This document shows, piece after piece, positions 48,570 to 60,337 of a stretch of DNA of 64,000 nt. This DNA is from Rhizopus sp. PT2906 (lineage: Eukaryota > Mucoromycota > Mucoromycetes > Mucorales > Rhizopodaceae), in assembly GCA_025529335.1 (NCBI GenBank), contig JAMYHX010000020.1, positions 124,001 through 188,000 of the forward strand. Reading direction: 5' to 3'. How positions within the stretch are numbered: the stretch's first letter is position 1; the number at the start of each line of letters is the position of its first letter. The translations under genes and the position numbers were made by a program. The notes under the pieces are model-generated. The model was not told the origin of the DNA. It searched no databases and was given only the letters and a program-made list of their open reading frames with translations.

Positions 48570-51500
48570 ATGTCAAGTAATAATAAAACCAATCAAGACA
48601 ATGACTCGAACACAACTGTAAATAATGAGCTACATGACCTTGGAGTTGATCTTGTTGATCAAAACGAACTAGAAAAGTCACTCATGGAAAAGGTGAAGAA
48701 AAAGAAAGGGTGAAATAACAACTTGTATTCAACTTTTATAAGGCTGACAAAGCCATAGCTGAACGAGAGGATGAACTTGATATGAAAAGATTAGAGAAAG
48801 CAAGAAAAGAAAAAGCGTGAGTTTATGGCTTTTTAAATAAATGAATACAAACTTATTCATTGTTAGTGCTGCACAGGAACAACTTGACAAGTTAAAGATA
48901 AAGTTGAAAGAAACGGACAATGTAGATAAACTGATACCCAAGATTAATGAACACACAAAGAAACTGCGTGAAGCAACAAGAGACGAAAAGGATATTGTGA
49001 ATCGAATGAAGGACAGAGAGAGACGAAGGATGGCTGTGCCTCCGGAAATAGCAACAACCAGCGAGCGACAGATGGATGAGACTCAACGAGAATATTTAAT
49101 TCGAACGGGTAAAATAACACCATTTTCTAAATTATCTGAAGATCAGCACAAGGTTACAATAACAGAAGAATCTGCACTTGCTTTGCCCGGCTCACGATAT
49201 GCTGAACCTATATCACATCAGAACCTTCATGCACCTATTCATCAAGCAGAAGACACAAAACCTGAGCGACAAAAGAAGAGACAGCGTGAAGAGGATGATG
49301 AGTATGAGTTAAGCGAAGAAGAGGAAGAGGATGAAGAAAGAAAACATACAGTTCCGAAATTAGACGAAATTTACGAGGACGATGGAAACGAATCTAATTA
49401 TAAGCATAGACTTAGAGAATGGATACTGAACAGAAATATGATGCGATACAGAACAACTCATGTAAGAGTTTGATGCATTACATAGTTTGATTTCTAAAAC
49501 CACTTGTAGGAGGAAGCCGCTTCTATGTCTCTTGAAGAGATCAAGGAAAAAACAAGCGGAGAGGAACTGAATGAAGATGAGATATATCAGCCACATCCAG
49601 ATTTTGAAGATCATGAGTTAGAGGGAGGCTTAAGGATTCCAGGAGAGCTCTGGAGTTGCCTTTTTGACTATCAAAAGACATGTAAGCCTATTTGAAATGC
49701 GTAGTGCTTGCTAATGCTCTTTTTTTTTTTTAAAAAAAAAAAAAGGTGTACAATGGCTCTGGGAACTGCATCGACAAGAGGTCGGAGGTATACTCGGTGA
49801 TGAGATGGGTTTGGGCAAGACTATTCAAGCCGTTGCATTCTTGGCAAGCTTACATTATTCAAACATGTTGGGTCCGGGCAAAGCATGCGTTGTCGTATGC
49901 CCTGCGACTGTGATGAAGCAATGGGTACAGGAATTTCATAGCTGGTGGCCACCGCTTCGTGTTGCCATCTTGCATTCAAGTGGAAGTGGTGTAAAAACGG
50001 GTACTTATACTAGCTCAGAGGATGAAGAAATGGAAGAAATGGAAGACGTGGAAGACGTGGAAGATGTGAAAGAAGATGATTTTGAGCTTAATAGTCGAGG
50101 GAAGCTCGTTTTTAAAAAAAAGAAGACAAAAAAGAAAAAGAGTATCTTGGGAACTAAGGCTGGAAGAAGAGTCTCTGCCCTGGTGAAAAAATACATAAAG
50201 CTTGGTGGTGTGCTTATCACGACCTACAGTGGTGTGCAATCATACAGAGAGGTTTTATTGAAGCATCAGTGGGGGTATGTTATATTGGATGAAGGACATA
50301 AAATAAGAAATCCTGATTCAGAAACAACGCTAGCTGTTAAGCAATTTAAGGTAACAACGTCTTTTTTTCTGTATTATGCAGAACTACGCTTAGTTTTTAG
50401 ACTCCGCATAGAATCATCCTGTCAGGCACACCAATTCAAAACAACTTGAAAGAACTATGGTCTTTATTTGATTTCATATTTCCTGGGAGACTTGGTGTAA
50501 GATATGGTACATATTATTTATTGTTTTATACTGAGCAAAAAAGTTATAATAGACCCTGCCTATCTTTCAATCACAGTTTTCAGTACCTATAAGTATAGGT
50601 GGATATGCTAATGCGACCAACATTCAGGTTCAAACAGCCTACAAGTGTGCCTGTATGCTACGGGACTTGATCAATCCTTATCTGCTACGTCGTATGAAGG
50701 TTGATGTAGCTGCTGACTTACCCAAGAAGAATGAGCAAGTCTTGTTTTGTAAACTGACAAAGCCACAGAGAGAGGCTTATTTGCAATTTATCCATTCAAA
50801 AGAAATGGATGCTATCCTCGAGCGCCGTCGTCAGGTGCTTTATGGAATAGATATTGTTCGAAAAATCTGTAATCATCCTGACCTGGTTGATCTGACCATC
50901 ACAGAAGGGAACCCAGATTATGGAAATCCTGAGCGAAGTGGAAAAATGGTTGTTGTGAGAGCATTGCTCAAGATGTGGAAGCAACAGCATCATCGCGTAC
51001 TTTTGTTTTGTCAAACACGACAAATGCTAGATATTATGGAGACGATGATCAGGCATCTGGACTACCGATACTTGCGTATGGATGGTACAACGCCTGTGAA
51101 CCAACGTATGGCTCTCGTAAACGAGTACAATGGTAACAAGCATATCTTTGTGTTCCTCTTGACTACCAAAGTAGGTGGTTTAGGTCTTAATTTGACAGGA
51201 GCAGATCGTGTGATCTTGTTTGATCCTGACTGGGTATACATTCAGTTTGGTGTATTTTGGTTTTTATTCACATTATTTGGTATAGAACCCTTCTACTGAT
51301 GTCCAAGCTAGAGAAAGGGCGTGGCGATTAGGTCAAAAGAAAGACGTGACAATTTATCGATTGATGACAAGTGGAACAATTGAAGAAAAGATCTATCACA
51401 GGCAAATTTATAAACAATTCTTGACCAACAAGATATTGAAGGATCCAAAACAGAAGCGGTTCTTTGATGCTAGTAACCTACAGTCACTATTTACGTTAGC

Positions 51501-52522
51501 CACAGAAGATAGTACAGAGACTGAAACTGGACGTCTTTTCAAAGGTACTGAAGTAAGCTATAATAAGAAGAAGCACACGAACCAAGATGAGGAGGGCCAG
51601 CTAAAGTCATTGGAAGGCGTGAATGCATTAGAACAATAGTAAGTCCTAGCTATGACATGGTATGAATATTAACCCATAAATTAGTGCTGGTGAACATTTC
51701 GAGGAAGAAGAGCACAAGAATAGGCTGGAACAAGAAGAAGATCATGTATTGCAAAGTTTATTTGAGATGACAGGAATTCAAAGCGCCTTACAGCATGATC
51801 AAATCATAAATTCAGATACTCATGATGCAATGATTGTTGAAAGAGAAGGTTTGTGTGTGAGATCAAACTATTTGACGTATGAATTAATCACTACATATAG
51901 CGAACCTAGTGGCTCAACGCGCAGCAGCTGCATTAAAAGAATCGAGAAGACTCAGACGAGCTATGGACATTGGTACACCTACCTGGACAGGACGATCTGG
52001 ATCAGCAGGAGCACCAAGATATGTATTTCAAAAAAGGTCAGAAACACCACCTCCAAGGTTTGGTCAAAGCATGAATGATGATACTATGTCCGACACGTCT
52101 ACGTCGTCATTTGGATCTGGCATAATATCTGGATTTAAAGGATCTGGAAATGCAAAACCTTCATCAAGGACACTATTAGCTCGAATCAAAGAAAGAAAAG
52201 CGGCAGTCAAGGATGATACTACTGCAGAAGGTAAATATTTTTTTATATACTAAATATGAGCTCATTCGTATATGTGTACATAGGTTCTGTACCTGTTACA
52301 GTTCTAGATGACGCCACAAGAGAAGGTATGATTGTTAAACTACGTGATTTCTTATCAGAACATGAAGGACGAGCGACATCACAAGAGATTATGGATAATT
52401 TGACGCTAAATATAAAAAAGGAGCAAGTGATCATGTTTAGAAAAATGCTGCAGCAAATTGCAAAATTTGAGAAAAATGAACAAGGCAAGGGTGTTTGGGT
52501 ACTAAAAGAAGAATTTTATTAA
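48570..52522 (+). CDS. RAD26: CSB/Rad26 (ERCC6) SNF2-family DNA-dependent ATPase
   Basis: 1143 aa from 11 exons: 48570-48692, 48743-48816, 48867-49461, 49510-49681, 49746-50350, 50401-50496, 50553-51233, 51286-51638, 51685-51848, 51901-52230, 52284-52522. The N-terminal helical region carries EEKEK-type coiled coils. The SNF2 motor has GDEMGLGKTIQAVAFLA (motif I), LITTYSG, VILDEGHKIRNPDS (motif II, DEGH as in CSB), ILSGTPIQNNLKELW (motif III), VLLFCQTRQMLDIME, and RERAWRLGQKKDVTIYRLM (motif VI). An acidic/basic insert (about residues 490-540) sits between motifs Ia and II. It acts in transcription-coupled nucleotide excision repair on stalled RNA polymerase II. The tail has a short basic segment and a helical end. 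Intact. Confidence 0.94.
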
Positions 52523-52934
52523 ATAGTAACTAGAAGACTAATGAATAAAAAAATAATGTATTGCTCATTTTATATTTACCGAGGCGTTAAGGAATGCACT
52601 GCCGTTATAGACAGCGCACTGAATCCCAGGAGCACCGTTAGTCTTCTAGTTAAATAGACGCGAAACAATATACGCGCGCATACACAAGTACGCGATATAA
52701 AGAAATAAACATACTACGTGACTTGAAATGTTCCCCCCAAAGAAGGGCTCGTATTTATAAATTTCATCCATCTAGCGCTTTATTTCATTCTTTTCCCTTT
52801 TTCTTATCTTTTTTTCTTTTTCTCTCTCTGTCTGTCTTTTTGGAAACAAAGACTTTGGTTTATATTAATAATAAATATTAAAGAAAGCAACTTATTCATT
52901 CCAATAGTTTTGTTGAAAATACCATTTAGAGCAA
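52523..52934. other. Intergenic with long inverted repeat
   Basis: CSB 3' UTR and importin-like gene promoter. It contains a 15-bp inverted repeat (52527-52541 with 52638-52652) and CT-rich tracts at 52788-52838. No RNA gene recognised. Confidence 0.55.
52527..52652. repeat. 15-bp perfect inverted repeat around a 96-nt spacer
   Basis: TAACTAGAAGACTAA at 52527-52541 and its exact complement TTAGTCTTCTAGTTA at 52638-52652. It begins 4 nt past the CSB stop. It could be a 3' UTR hairpin or the terminal repeats of a small non-autonomous element; no target duplication was seen. Confidence 0.6.
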
Positions 52935-55030
52935 ATGACACTTGATGAATTCCAACTTGAAGACGACTCACTATTAGAAATCAGTCGTAAACTTTCTAAT
53001 GTCACCATTGGCAAAATGCCTACTCCTGGAGAAGAACTGGACAAAAGTGCTGTAAGGGGAGACTCACTTACGACAACGGAGTTTGTCTTTTTCATGCCTG
53101 AGTTTCTTTTAATTTTTAACCAGTGATTCTATTACAGTTACCAACAATAAAGTATCTGCTGTTCTCTTCAGACTATGATAAGATGAAACAGTCTGTCAGG
53201 GGTATACGCAGGTACCTAGTTCAAGGTATTTTATGAACTTTGTTACAACATTCAATAGACTGATCCATGTGTATTAGCAAATAGTGATGAAAGTCATGTA
53301 GAGGATATTTTAGCTTTGGGTGTATTGTCTCGTATAAAGGAGCTGATGCAATCTGATAATGGAAATTCACTCAAGTTTGAATGCGCTTGGATCGTGACAA
53401 ATATAGCTGTAAAAAATGTCTAGGAATATTTCATAATAACTTATTCTCTTTATATATCATTCATAGGCAGGCACCACTGCTCATACACAGGCTATTGTTC
53501 AAGCTGGATTTATAGATGTTTTACTTGAAATAATCAATAGCAAAAAGGCTGAAGTCTATCTTAAAGCTCAAGCTGCTTGGGCTTTAGGTAATATTGCTGG
53601 TGAATCTCCTGCATACCGTGAGGAATTAATGACAAAGGGGAGTTCAACCGCTATCGTCAATGTGCTGAATGATATTTATGAAGACATTTATGACCTTGCA
53701 TTAAGAGATGGACGCGGTAGAGGAAGGCTGTATCTATTAGATAACGATTATGATGTTAGTACAGAATCGTTACTATGGTCATTATCCAACATGGCCCGTG
53801 GAGGATATCGTACTGCTGATTATTATGAAAATGTATAGTTTCATCCATTTTATATTTAAAATATTAACTCTATTGTAGTATTTGATCATGTTTGATGCTT
53901 TTGCAAAATACGTCATGTTTGAAAATCCAAAGCAAGTATTGGAAGCTTGGTAAGTTCAAGTTTACTCTGACATTTTATATATACTTATTTTTCTGCATAG
54001 TTGGGGGTTATGTCGTGTTTTGTATAATATGCATGAAGTAGGCGCGTTTTATTACAGAGTTGATATTTCAGTTGAACTATGTGAACGCTTAGGAGAACTT
54101 ATAACGTACATATATATATAAAAAAGAGACTTATAAGCCATATCTAATTATTATAATTATAGATCGAGTCCGTTAAAAGTGGTACATGCTGCTATCCGGA
54201 CAATAGTAAACATATCCAATGGTCCTGACAAATACGCAATGAATTTACTACAACCTCCTGTACTCTTAAGCTTTATGCAGTTGCTTACACCTCAAACCAC
54301 AACTGATGTACGAAAGGACGCTTATTTAGCCCTTTCAAACTTGGTAGCAAGCAATGAAGATATGATTGATCAAATCATTCAACACAGACCCATTATCGAT
54401 AATGTCATAAATCACCTTGCTGTACCTGGTCACACTTATACTCATTTCAACTGGGAACCTGCCGTATCCCACGCTTTCTACTCTAGAAGCGAAGAATGGA
54501 AAGTGACCAAAGAGGCACTATGGGTTGTTCTCAATCTTGTGACGGTTGGAAGTGATTCTGCCATCTATCAACTTCTTTCTCAGCATCCTACTATTCCAGC
54601 TACCCTTGCCGCCTTGTTAAACTATATTCAATTGCCTATAGATGCATGCGAAAAGACACTGGAATGTATGATAAGTTTAGTACAGAGAACGAATAAATGT
54701 ATAGGCGACCAATACCAAAATGGCAAGAACCCCTATGTTCGGCAGTTGATCGATGGCCGCGCACCTATGGCATTATCTACTATACAACAATCAAATCCGA
54801 CCCCAAAGATATGGGATCTTTGCTCAAAGCTTGACAAATTACTTTATGTATCAGAAGAAAGTGTAAGTCAAGCAGCAGCTATGGTTGATGCTGGAGGTAT
54901 GGCCAGTGCCTTTGGTCTTCCGTCAATGGTCGAAATTCAATCAAAGAGTCAGAAACGAAGGGTTATTCGTGGTTTAGATGATGGTGATGTTCGTTTAATT
55001 GAAAATGCAGTAAACAACCTTTGCATTTAA
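52935..55030 (+). CDS. Importin-alpha-like ARM-repeat protein (no IBB domain)
   Basis: 581 aa. Exons: 52935-53051, 53138-53225, 53278-53408, 53467-53832, 53879-53949, 54001-54105, 54163-55030. ARM repeats resemble importin alpha: FECAWIVTNIAAGT, AQAAWALGNIAGES, ESLLWSLSNMARGG, EALWVVLNLVTVG. The W..N signature that contacts an NLS is kept in some repeats (WALGN, WSLSN). The N-terminus (MTLDEFQLEDDSLLEISRK) is acidic and lacks the Arg/Lys-rich importin-beta-binding domain of classical importin alpha. It therefore probably does not enter the standard importin-beta cycle, or a further upstream exon was missed; none is evident in the 400 bp before it. Cargo is unknown. Confidence 0.82.
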
Positions 55031-55119
55031 CCTCCTTCTTCTTCCTTTCTCTCTCTTTGTTTTTTTTTTTTAATAAAAATAAATATGTTTATCTTGTAAA
55101 TTTTTTTTCTCTCTCTTTC

Positions 55120-55837
55120 ATGTCAAAATCTGTCAACCTTTTGCAGCGATTAGCATTAACCTACAAGGCTTCTCGATTTCCTTGGAAAAAGCATGCTGTT
55201 GTTGGATATGACTTATCAGGAAACGAATACTGGGACTGTCCAAACCCATTAGGTATAGTCATGTTGAAATGCAGCCCTCTCTCTCTCTTGGAACTAAATC
55301 ATACAAAGGTGGTAGAATGAAACGTTGGGTGCAAATGAAGAATGTACCCCGAGGCAATTTAACAATATTTGAAGAAAACCAATTACCAGGTAATATAAAA
55401 CAGACTGATAATAACTTGGCTGACAGTAATGTAGTTCAGTGGCAAGCCTGGCTGAGGCATACACGAGACTATCCTCCAACCATTGAAGAATTAATTCAGG
55501 ACGAGAAAAGAAAGTCAATAGTAAAAGAACGAGCGAGAGCTTTGGAACAGGAATGGGAACAGGTAATAATAAAAACAAGTACATTAAACAAATGATTATT
55601 AAACCAAAAAAAAAAAAAGCGAAAACTCCAACTACAGCAAGAAGCAGAGAAGGAGAAGCAACTGTTGGAAGAAAGCAGTCGAAAAGGTATTAAAAAAAGG
55701 CTATGAAGCAAAAGAAAACTAACGGTTTATGTTTAATAGAAAAAGATAAAAGTGAAGAACCCAAGTCGACAGAACCTGCTGGACAAGGAGATACATTCAC
55801 TCCTGGTGAATGGAACCCGACTGTTTCTAAACGATGA
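55120..55837 (+). CDS. NDUFAF2/B17.2-like complex I assembly protein
   Basis: 168 aa. Exons: 55120-55252, 55309-55389, 55435-55562, 55620-55686, 55740-55837. The NDUFA12/NDUFAF2 family block shows FPWKKHAVVGYDLSGNEYWD, RMKRWVQM, VQWQAWLRHTRDYPPTIEEL, then a charged coiled C-terminus (RARALEQEWEQ, EKEKQLLEE). Members are either the complex I subunit NDUFA12 or the assembly factor NDUFAF2 (mimitin). The long charged tail beyond the family core favours the assembly-factor type. Mitochondrial, though a clear presequence is not obvious. The importin-like gene ends 90 bp upstream, same strand. Confidence 0.88.
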
Positions 55838-56209
55838 AATATAGACTAAATACTATTGTAACTTATAAATTGTTGATTTTCAAGTGCTTTTCAAAATAAA
55901 TAAATGATATCATATTTAACAGCATAAAGACAAGATACCAGATGACTTTGAGAAAACGAAGTCCAATCATGAGCAAAAGCAAGCGGCTTTTGTCTTTTTC
56001 TCTAATCAGTAAAGCCTTGTGTTATGATGATAGCTACCAACTAAAGAGTCGTATCACACCTTATCTCTGAAAGATAACAAGAGAGTCTTTATCATTGTAC
56101 TAATTTAAGAAATATCCTCTTATTAAATTAGAAGAGCACAAGAAGAGCACAAGAAAAGCTCATGCAAAAAGATAAAAGCAAGGACAATTAATAAAAAAGA
56201 ATGTATTTA
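55838..56209. other. Intergenic between convergent NDUFAF2-like and GATA genes
   Basis: 372 bp of AT-rich 3' flanking sequence. No feature recognised. Confidence 0.55.
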
Positions 56210-57061
56210 TTATGTACGGGAAATGTGGGAATGATTTAAAAAATGTGGGGATGACGATTTGCTATTGCTGTTATTACTGTTATTGTTTGGAAATGCTAAT
56301 GAATATAACGAAGGCATAGCTTCACTTAGAGAAGGGATATTTGTTTTGCATGTATTTTTATTACTGTCATTACTACTACTACTATTACTGCTGTTGCTGC
56401 TATTATTTATATTGCTGTTGCTTTTATTATGATCCACAATGCCAAGCATCATGAGTGATGCCAATATACTACCTTTTTCAGTGCTATTGTTATCATCTTT
56501 TTTTACAAGAGAAATGATGGACTCTATTGACTTTAATATCTCGCTTGTCTTTGATATTAAGTCAGTGATTTGATCAAGTTCTCTTTGAAGCTTTTCTCTT
56601 CTTGCTTCCAGACCTTGTTTGAATCTTGCAGGATTGAGCAAGATGGTTGATAGAACAGCGGTAAGGGAAGAAAGCATGGTCGAGTTGTCGATTTGTGTAG
56701 ATAGCTTTAAAAGGGATTCTATAGCAGATACTAGTTCAGGATCATCACGCGTCTCGTTTTCTTGTTCATGTCTTTGTAAATGTTTATTGTCAGGCTGTGC
56801 GTCTTTGTATGTCTGATTAAATATTATTTGCTGAGATGCGCTACTAAACCGCTTTCTTCGTTTTATAACAGTTCTCTTCATCGACACAGGTCTTTGAACG
56901 TGATGTAGCTTGTAATAGAGTCCACATGCATTACAAATGGTGTTTCCGGAATCATCTCTTCTCCAAAGAGGAGTTGTTACTGTTTGGCAATTGTAACATT
57001 TGGTAATGGAAGCAGTCCAATGATGATTGCATTGTCCTTGACAGCTATGTTCAGTCTGCAT
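56210..57061 (-). CDS. GATA-type zinc-finger transcription factor
   Basis: 283 aa. A single GATA finger sits near residues 22-46: CYNCQTVTTPLWRRDDSGN then TICNACGLYYKLH, C-X2-C-X17-C-X2-C, followed by the basic tail RPVSMKRTVIKRRKR that contacts DNA. The start is taken at the ATG at 57061; reading upstream adds a hydrophobic stretch that looks like translated 5' UTR. An upstream CQGQCNHHW may be a partial second metal site. A C-terminal coiled coil (EARREKLQRELDQITDLISKT) may give dimerisation, and the end is Ser/Asn-rich. The X17 finger and coiled coil resemble fungal nitrogen, light or iron GATA regulators such as the SRE/WC types; which one is unclear. Nuclear. Confidence 0.88.
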   Translation of the reverse strand: MQTEHSCQGQCNHHWTASITKCYNCQTVTTPLWRRDDSGNTICNACGLYYKLHHVQRPVSMKRTVIKRRKRFSSASQQIIFNQTYKDAQPDNKHLQRHEQENETRDDPELVSAIESLLKLSTQIDNSTMLSSLTAVLSTILLNPARFKQGLEARREKLQRELDQITDLISKTSEILKSIESIISLVKKDDNNSTEKGSILASLMMLGIVDHNKSNSNINNSSNSSNSSSSNDSNKNTCKTNIPSLSEAMPSLYSLAFPNNNSNNSNSKSSSPHFLNHSHISRT

Positions 57062-58106
57062 AATGTATCGTGAGAATAATGAAAAGAAAGAATAATAAGC
57101 TAGAGATTCCCTTTTTATTAACAAAAAGAAGGGGAATAGATAAGATATCATGGTTATCATATCCCGAATTCTCCACATACACACACATATACAAATATGC
57201 ATATGCGCACAACTGATAAAAAGTAGTACAATTTTCTGCAAATGATACTGAAGCTTATCTCTTATCCTCATACCCTTAAAAACTAGGAATTACTATAAAT
57301 AGTAATTCTTAGAGGGCGATCATGCCTATGAACTGTTTTTTTTTACAAGTTATTATTATATACACTTTTTGTTCATGCTAGTCTCCATAGCAACACTCAA
57401 TAATCCCATAACCATTCATTGATGACAAGTATAAAGCAGTATCAATTTTTTTCTTTTGTCCTACATGAAAATATATCATTATTTTCGCACGCTTGGATAA
57501 TCATATCTTTCTTTGACTGATAAGGTCAGCATACAAAATATGTTTTTTTCTATTATTACTCTATAATAAGCTTGGCCTTTTGATAAAACAAAAGATAAGT
57601 TTCTCACGGCTCTCCCAACACTGTCTTACAGGTTCTTTTGTATTTGCCTTTTTTTTCTTTCTTTCTTTAGCTTGGGAGATAACAGATAACTTGATGTCAT
57701 TTACGCTATTTTCTAATTATGAATAACCTTTATGATTCACAAACAAAAGAAAAAAAAAGATATAGAAATGTGTTGCTATTATAATTGACTGAAAGCACTA
57801 ATAAGAAGAGACAATCATAGATTTTTTTTTCTCTTACAACAATAGGTCCTTGACGAGACTTTTATTGTTTATGTGTATTAAAGATACGAAGTGAATAATA
57901 CAGAAGGAAAGAGAAAAGAAACATAGCAATTATGAGTCAAGAGCTATGGCTTTCAGTGCTGCTTAAAGTAGGGTATTTAAGTCTAGAAGTGATCAAAGAT
58001 AAATAGTGTTCCTTCTTAAGCGGAAACTTTTATCTGTTCAGGAGAGAGAAAAGCGAAAATAATACTCCAACCCATAAAGAAATAATAATAAAAAAAAAAT
58101 TGGCGA
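57062..58106. other. GATA promoter region
   Basis: About 1.05 kb, divergent to the broken OTU gene. AT-rich, no convincing ORF or RNA gene. Long upstream regions are common for fungal regulators. Confidence 0.5.
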
Positions 58107-58947
58107 TGTTGGTGAAGAAGAAAGCAGTGATTTGATAGAAGAACCAAGTGGTGGATCAAGAGCGTTTCTTAAATCAGACTACGTTTATGACGCAAAGTTT
58201 TAGTTTGAGAAAAAGAAAAGAATAGATATTGATATCTCGTTGTTGATCGAAAAGGACCCTATTTTGTACGCATTCGATCCTGAAGGCGATGGCTGGTGTG
58301 ACTACAAAGCAGTCGCTGAAATGATAGAGAAGAATGAAAACATGGTTCCTGAGAGTAAAAGAAAGGGTGCTTCATACATTGGAAAAATACAAAAATGTAC
58401 AGCCATTTCAAAAACTTTTGGTTTCAAGACTTGGGCTTTCTAAAGAAGAATATCGAAACGGTGTTGACTGGATTACAACCACACAAGGTTCATAATACTA
58501 TGACAACAGATCCTTTTATACATCTGAAAGTGCGCAAGTAGTATCAGATGCCTACTGGGTTCCTGTTTGCATCTACAGCAATAACAGTAACGTGGAAGCA
58601 GTAACGTATCTGCCTGTTGATTATACGACAGACAAGACAAAGCAACGCAGTCCGAAGACATCGATATTGCAGAATGAAAATAATATCCATTGGATTTCGG
58701 TCAAAGTAGATACAAAAGTCCAGAAGAAATGGCCACGTATGTTCTATCTTTTTTTTTTTTTTTTGCTCTCCCTTGTTGTCTAGAAGAATCCCTTACTTAC
58801 TGGAACAAGGATAGGATGTTTTTCGATCCTGTCGAAAGAAATAACCGTTCACTTCCAGGTCCTGCTGATGACATCTTGCTAATTGAATCTGATGAAGAAG
58901 AAGAGTATTTAATCCTTTTTTTTTTGTATGAACCAATTTATATCTAA
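58107..58947 (+). pseudogene. OTU-domain cysteine protease-like gene, broken
   Basis: The catalytic loop FDPEGDGWCDYKAVAEMI (residues D, G, W, C at 58280-58300) and the His strand NNIHWISVKVD (about 58680-58715) are the Asp/Cys and His elements of OTU deubiquitinase folds. Between them the frame must shift twice (near 58440 and 58500), and an in-frame TAG lies at about 58200. The acidic end (ESDEEEE) follows a probable intron (donor near 58739, acceptor near 58783). OTU domains of this shape occur at the end of MULE-type transposases in Mucoromycota and as host proteins. No transposase domain is present here, so this is a 5'-truncated, decayed copy of uncertain origin. Confidence 0.6.
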
Positions 58948-59709
58948 AATAAACTACATAAACCCATTTCTATTCATAAATCAAGTCAGAGAACAACAAG
59001 ATGCCCTAAAAGAAAATGCTACTTGGCTTATTGGAAGAATAGTTCACTTTGGGCGTGATCCCTAACGACATCGCCCCACATACCTACTATTTTAAGATGA
59101 ATCGCGTCAATCAAGGTATGTCCTCTAAAAACACTGATCAAATAATTTATTGGCTTACTTGTTGTGAAAGCCTTTTGGCATAACACAGATTAAAATGCAT
59201 TTTTATGCATAAAAATGGATCTTAAGGTTTATGCCCTGTATCACGCTACATGTACTTTTTTTTTTCTAAGTGCTGTTATACGTATAAATTCCTGCTATTT
59301 CATTTGATCGTCTTAAAATGTTGGGACGAGCAGTTTATAATACCTGAGTATTCTTTTTTTTACATCCCTATCGCTTGAAAATTACTTACCAAGTCTACAC
59401 TCCGGCAAGGACGAGACGTATGTGTGCATATTACTGCTCAGTTACTGTTAACAACAAAAGTAATCAGGGCCTTTCTTAATCAGTTACTAATTATATATAT
59501 ATATATATTTATACATGTGATCCTTTTCTCCTTAATCTTATCTTTTTTCTTCCCTTCCCCTTACGATACTCTCACACAAGCACCCACACATGTCATAACC
59601 TAATGATCATTGTTAGCCATATTTGGAATTGATACCAAAATGGAAAACAAAACCAATAAACTCTTTTTTTTTTTTTCTTTTTCCTTTTCTTTTGCAATAT
59701 ATAAACAAT
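58948..59709. other. Intergenic before the ML protein gene
   Basis: 760 bp, AT-rich, with a (TA) tract at about 59493-59510 and CT-rich stretch at 59520-59570, a likely promoter. A short coding-looking segment at 58990-59100 may belong to the broken OTU gene. Confidence 0.5.
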
Positions 59710-60309
59710 ATGAAGTTGACCTTATTGTTAGCTTCACTAGGCTTACCCTTGACTGTAATGTCTCTAGATGCACAAAAACCTTTTATGGCACCTGATGACC
59801 ATGGAGCTATATGGTCATTGTGCGGTGATCCCTCCAGCCATCTGTTAGTAGGATATCGAAATGGGGTACATATATCACCAGAGACACCTAGGACAGGAAG
59901 CGATATCAGTGTACAAGTACAAGGCAACCTAAGTAACTTATCATTTACAAATCATGATATTTTATTTTAAAACACATTCTATAGTAAAAGATGTTACTGG
60001 TGGGAAAGTAGATATTGATTTGAATATTATGTCAATGATTAAGATTAAGAAGCAACTCGACCTCTGCACTGTCTTGGCATCAGATATTATGGGTCATAAA
60101 TCATGCCCACTTTCTGCTGGTGACCTCGATTTGGATGCAACAGGTTATATACATAGCTATTATCAGTCTATAATCATACAACTAACATGATATCAATAGC
60201 ATGGATACCTAAAGAATTACCCAAATTACCACTCGATGGCAACATTCGTATCTCTGACCAAGATAATAACACTGTGACATGCATTCATCTTTCCTTTAAA
60301 CTTCAATAA
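59710..60309 (+). CDS. NPC2-like secreted ML-domain lipid-binding protein
   Basis: 163 aa. Exons: 59710-59932, 59985-60143, 60200-60309. A cleavable signal peptide (MKLTLLLASLGLPLTVMS) precedes a single MD-2-related lipid-recognition domain. Cysteines in WSLCGD, LDLCTV, HKSCP and TVTCIH fit the disulfide pattern of phosphatidylglycerol/phosphatidylinositol transfer proteins and Npc2. It probably binds sterol or phospholipid in the vacuole or outside the cell. Length matches the family. Start is the first ATG before the hydrophobic core. Confidence 0.88.
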
Positions 60310-60337
60310 TCATCATTTATTTACAATATACACAATT

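Noticed and set aside
57062..57271. N-terminal extension of the GATA gene with a hydrophobic segment
   Set aside because: Reads like translated 5' UTR; the internal ATG at 57061 starts just before the metal-binding region.
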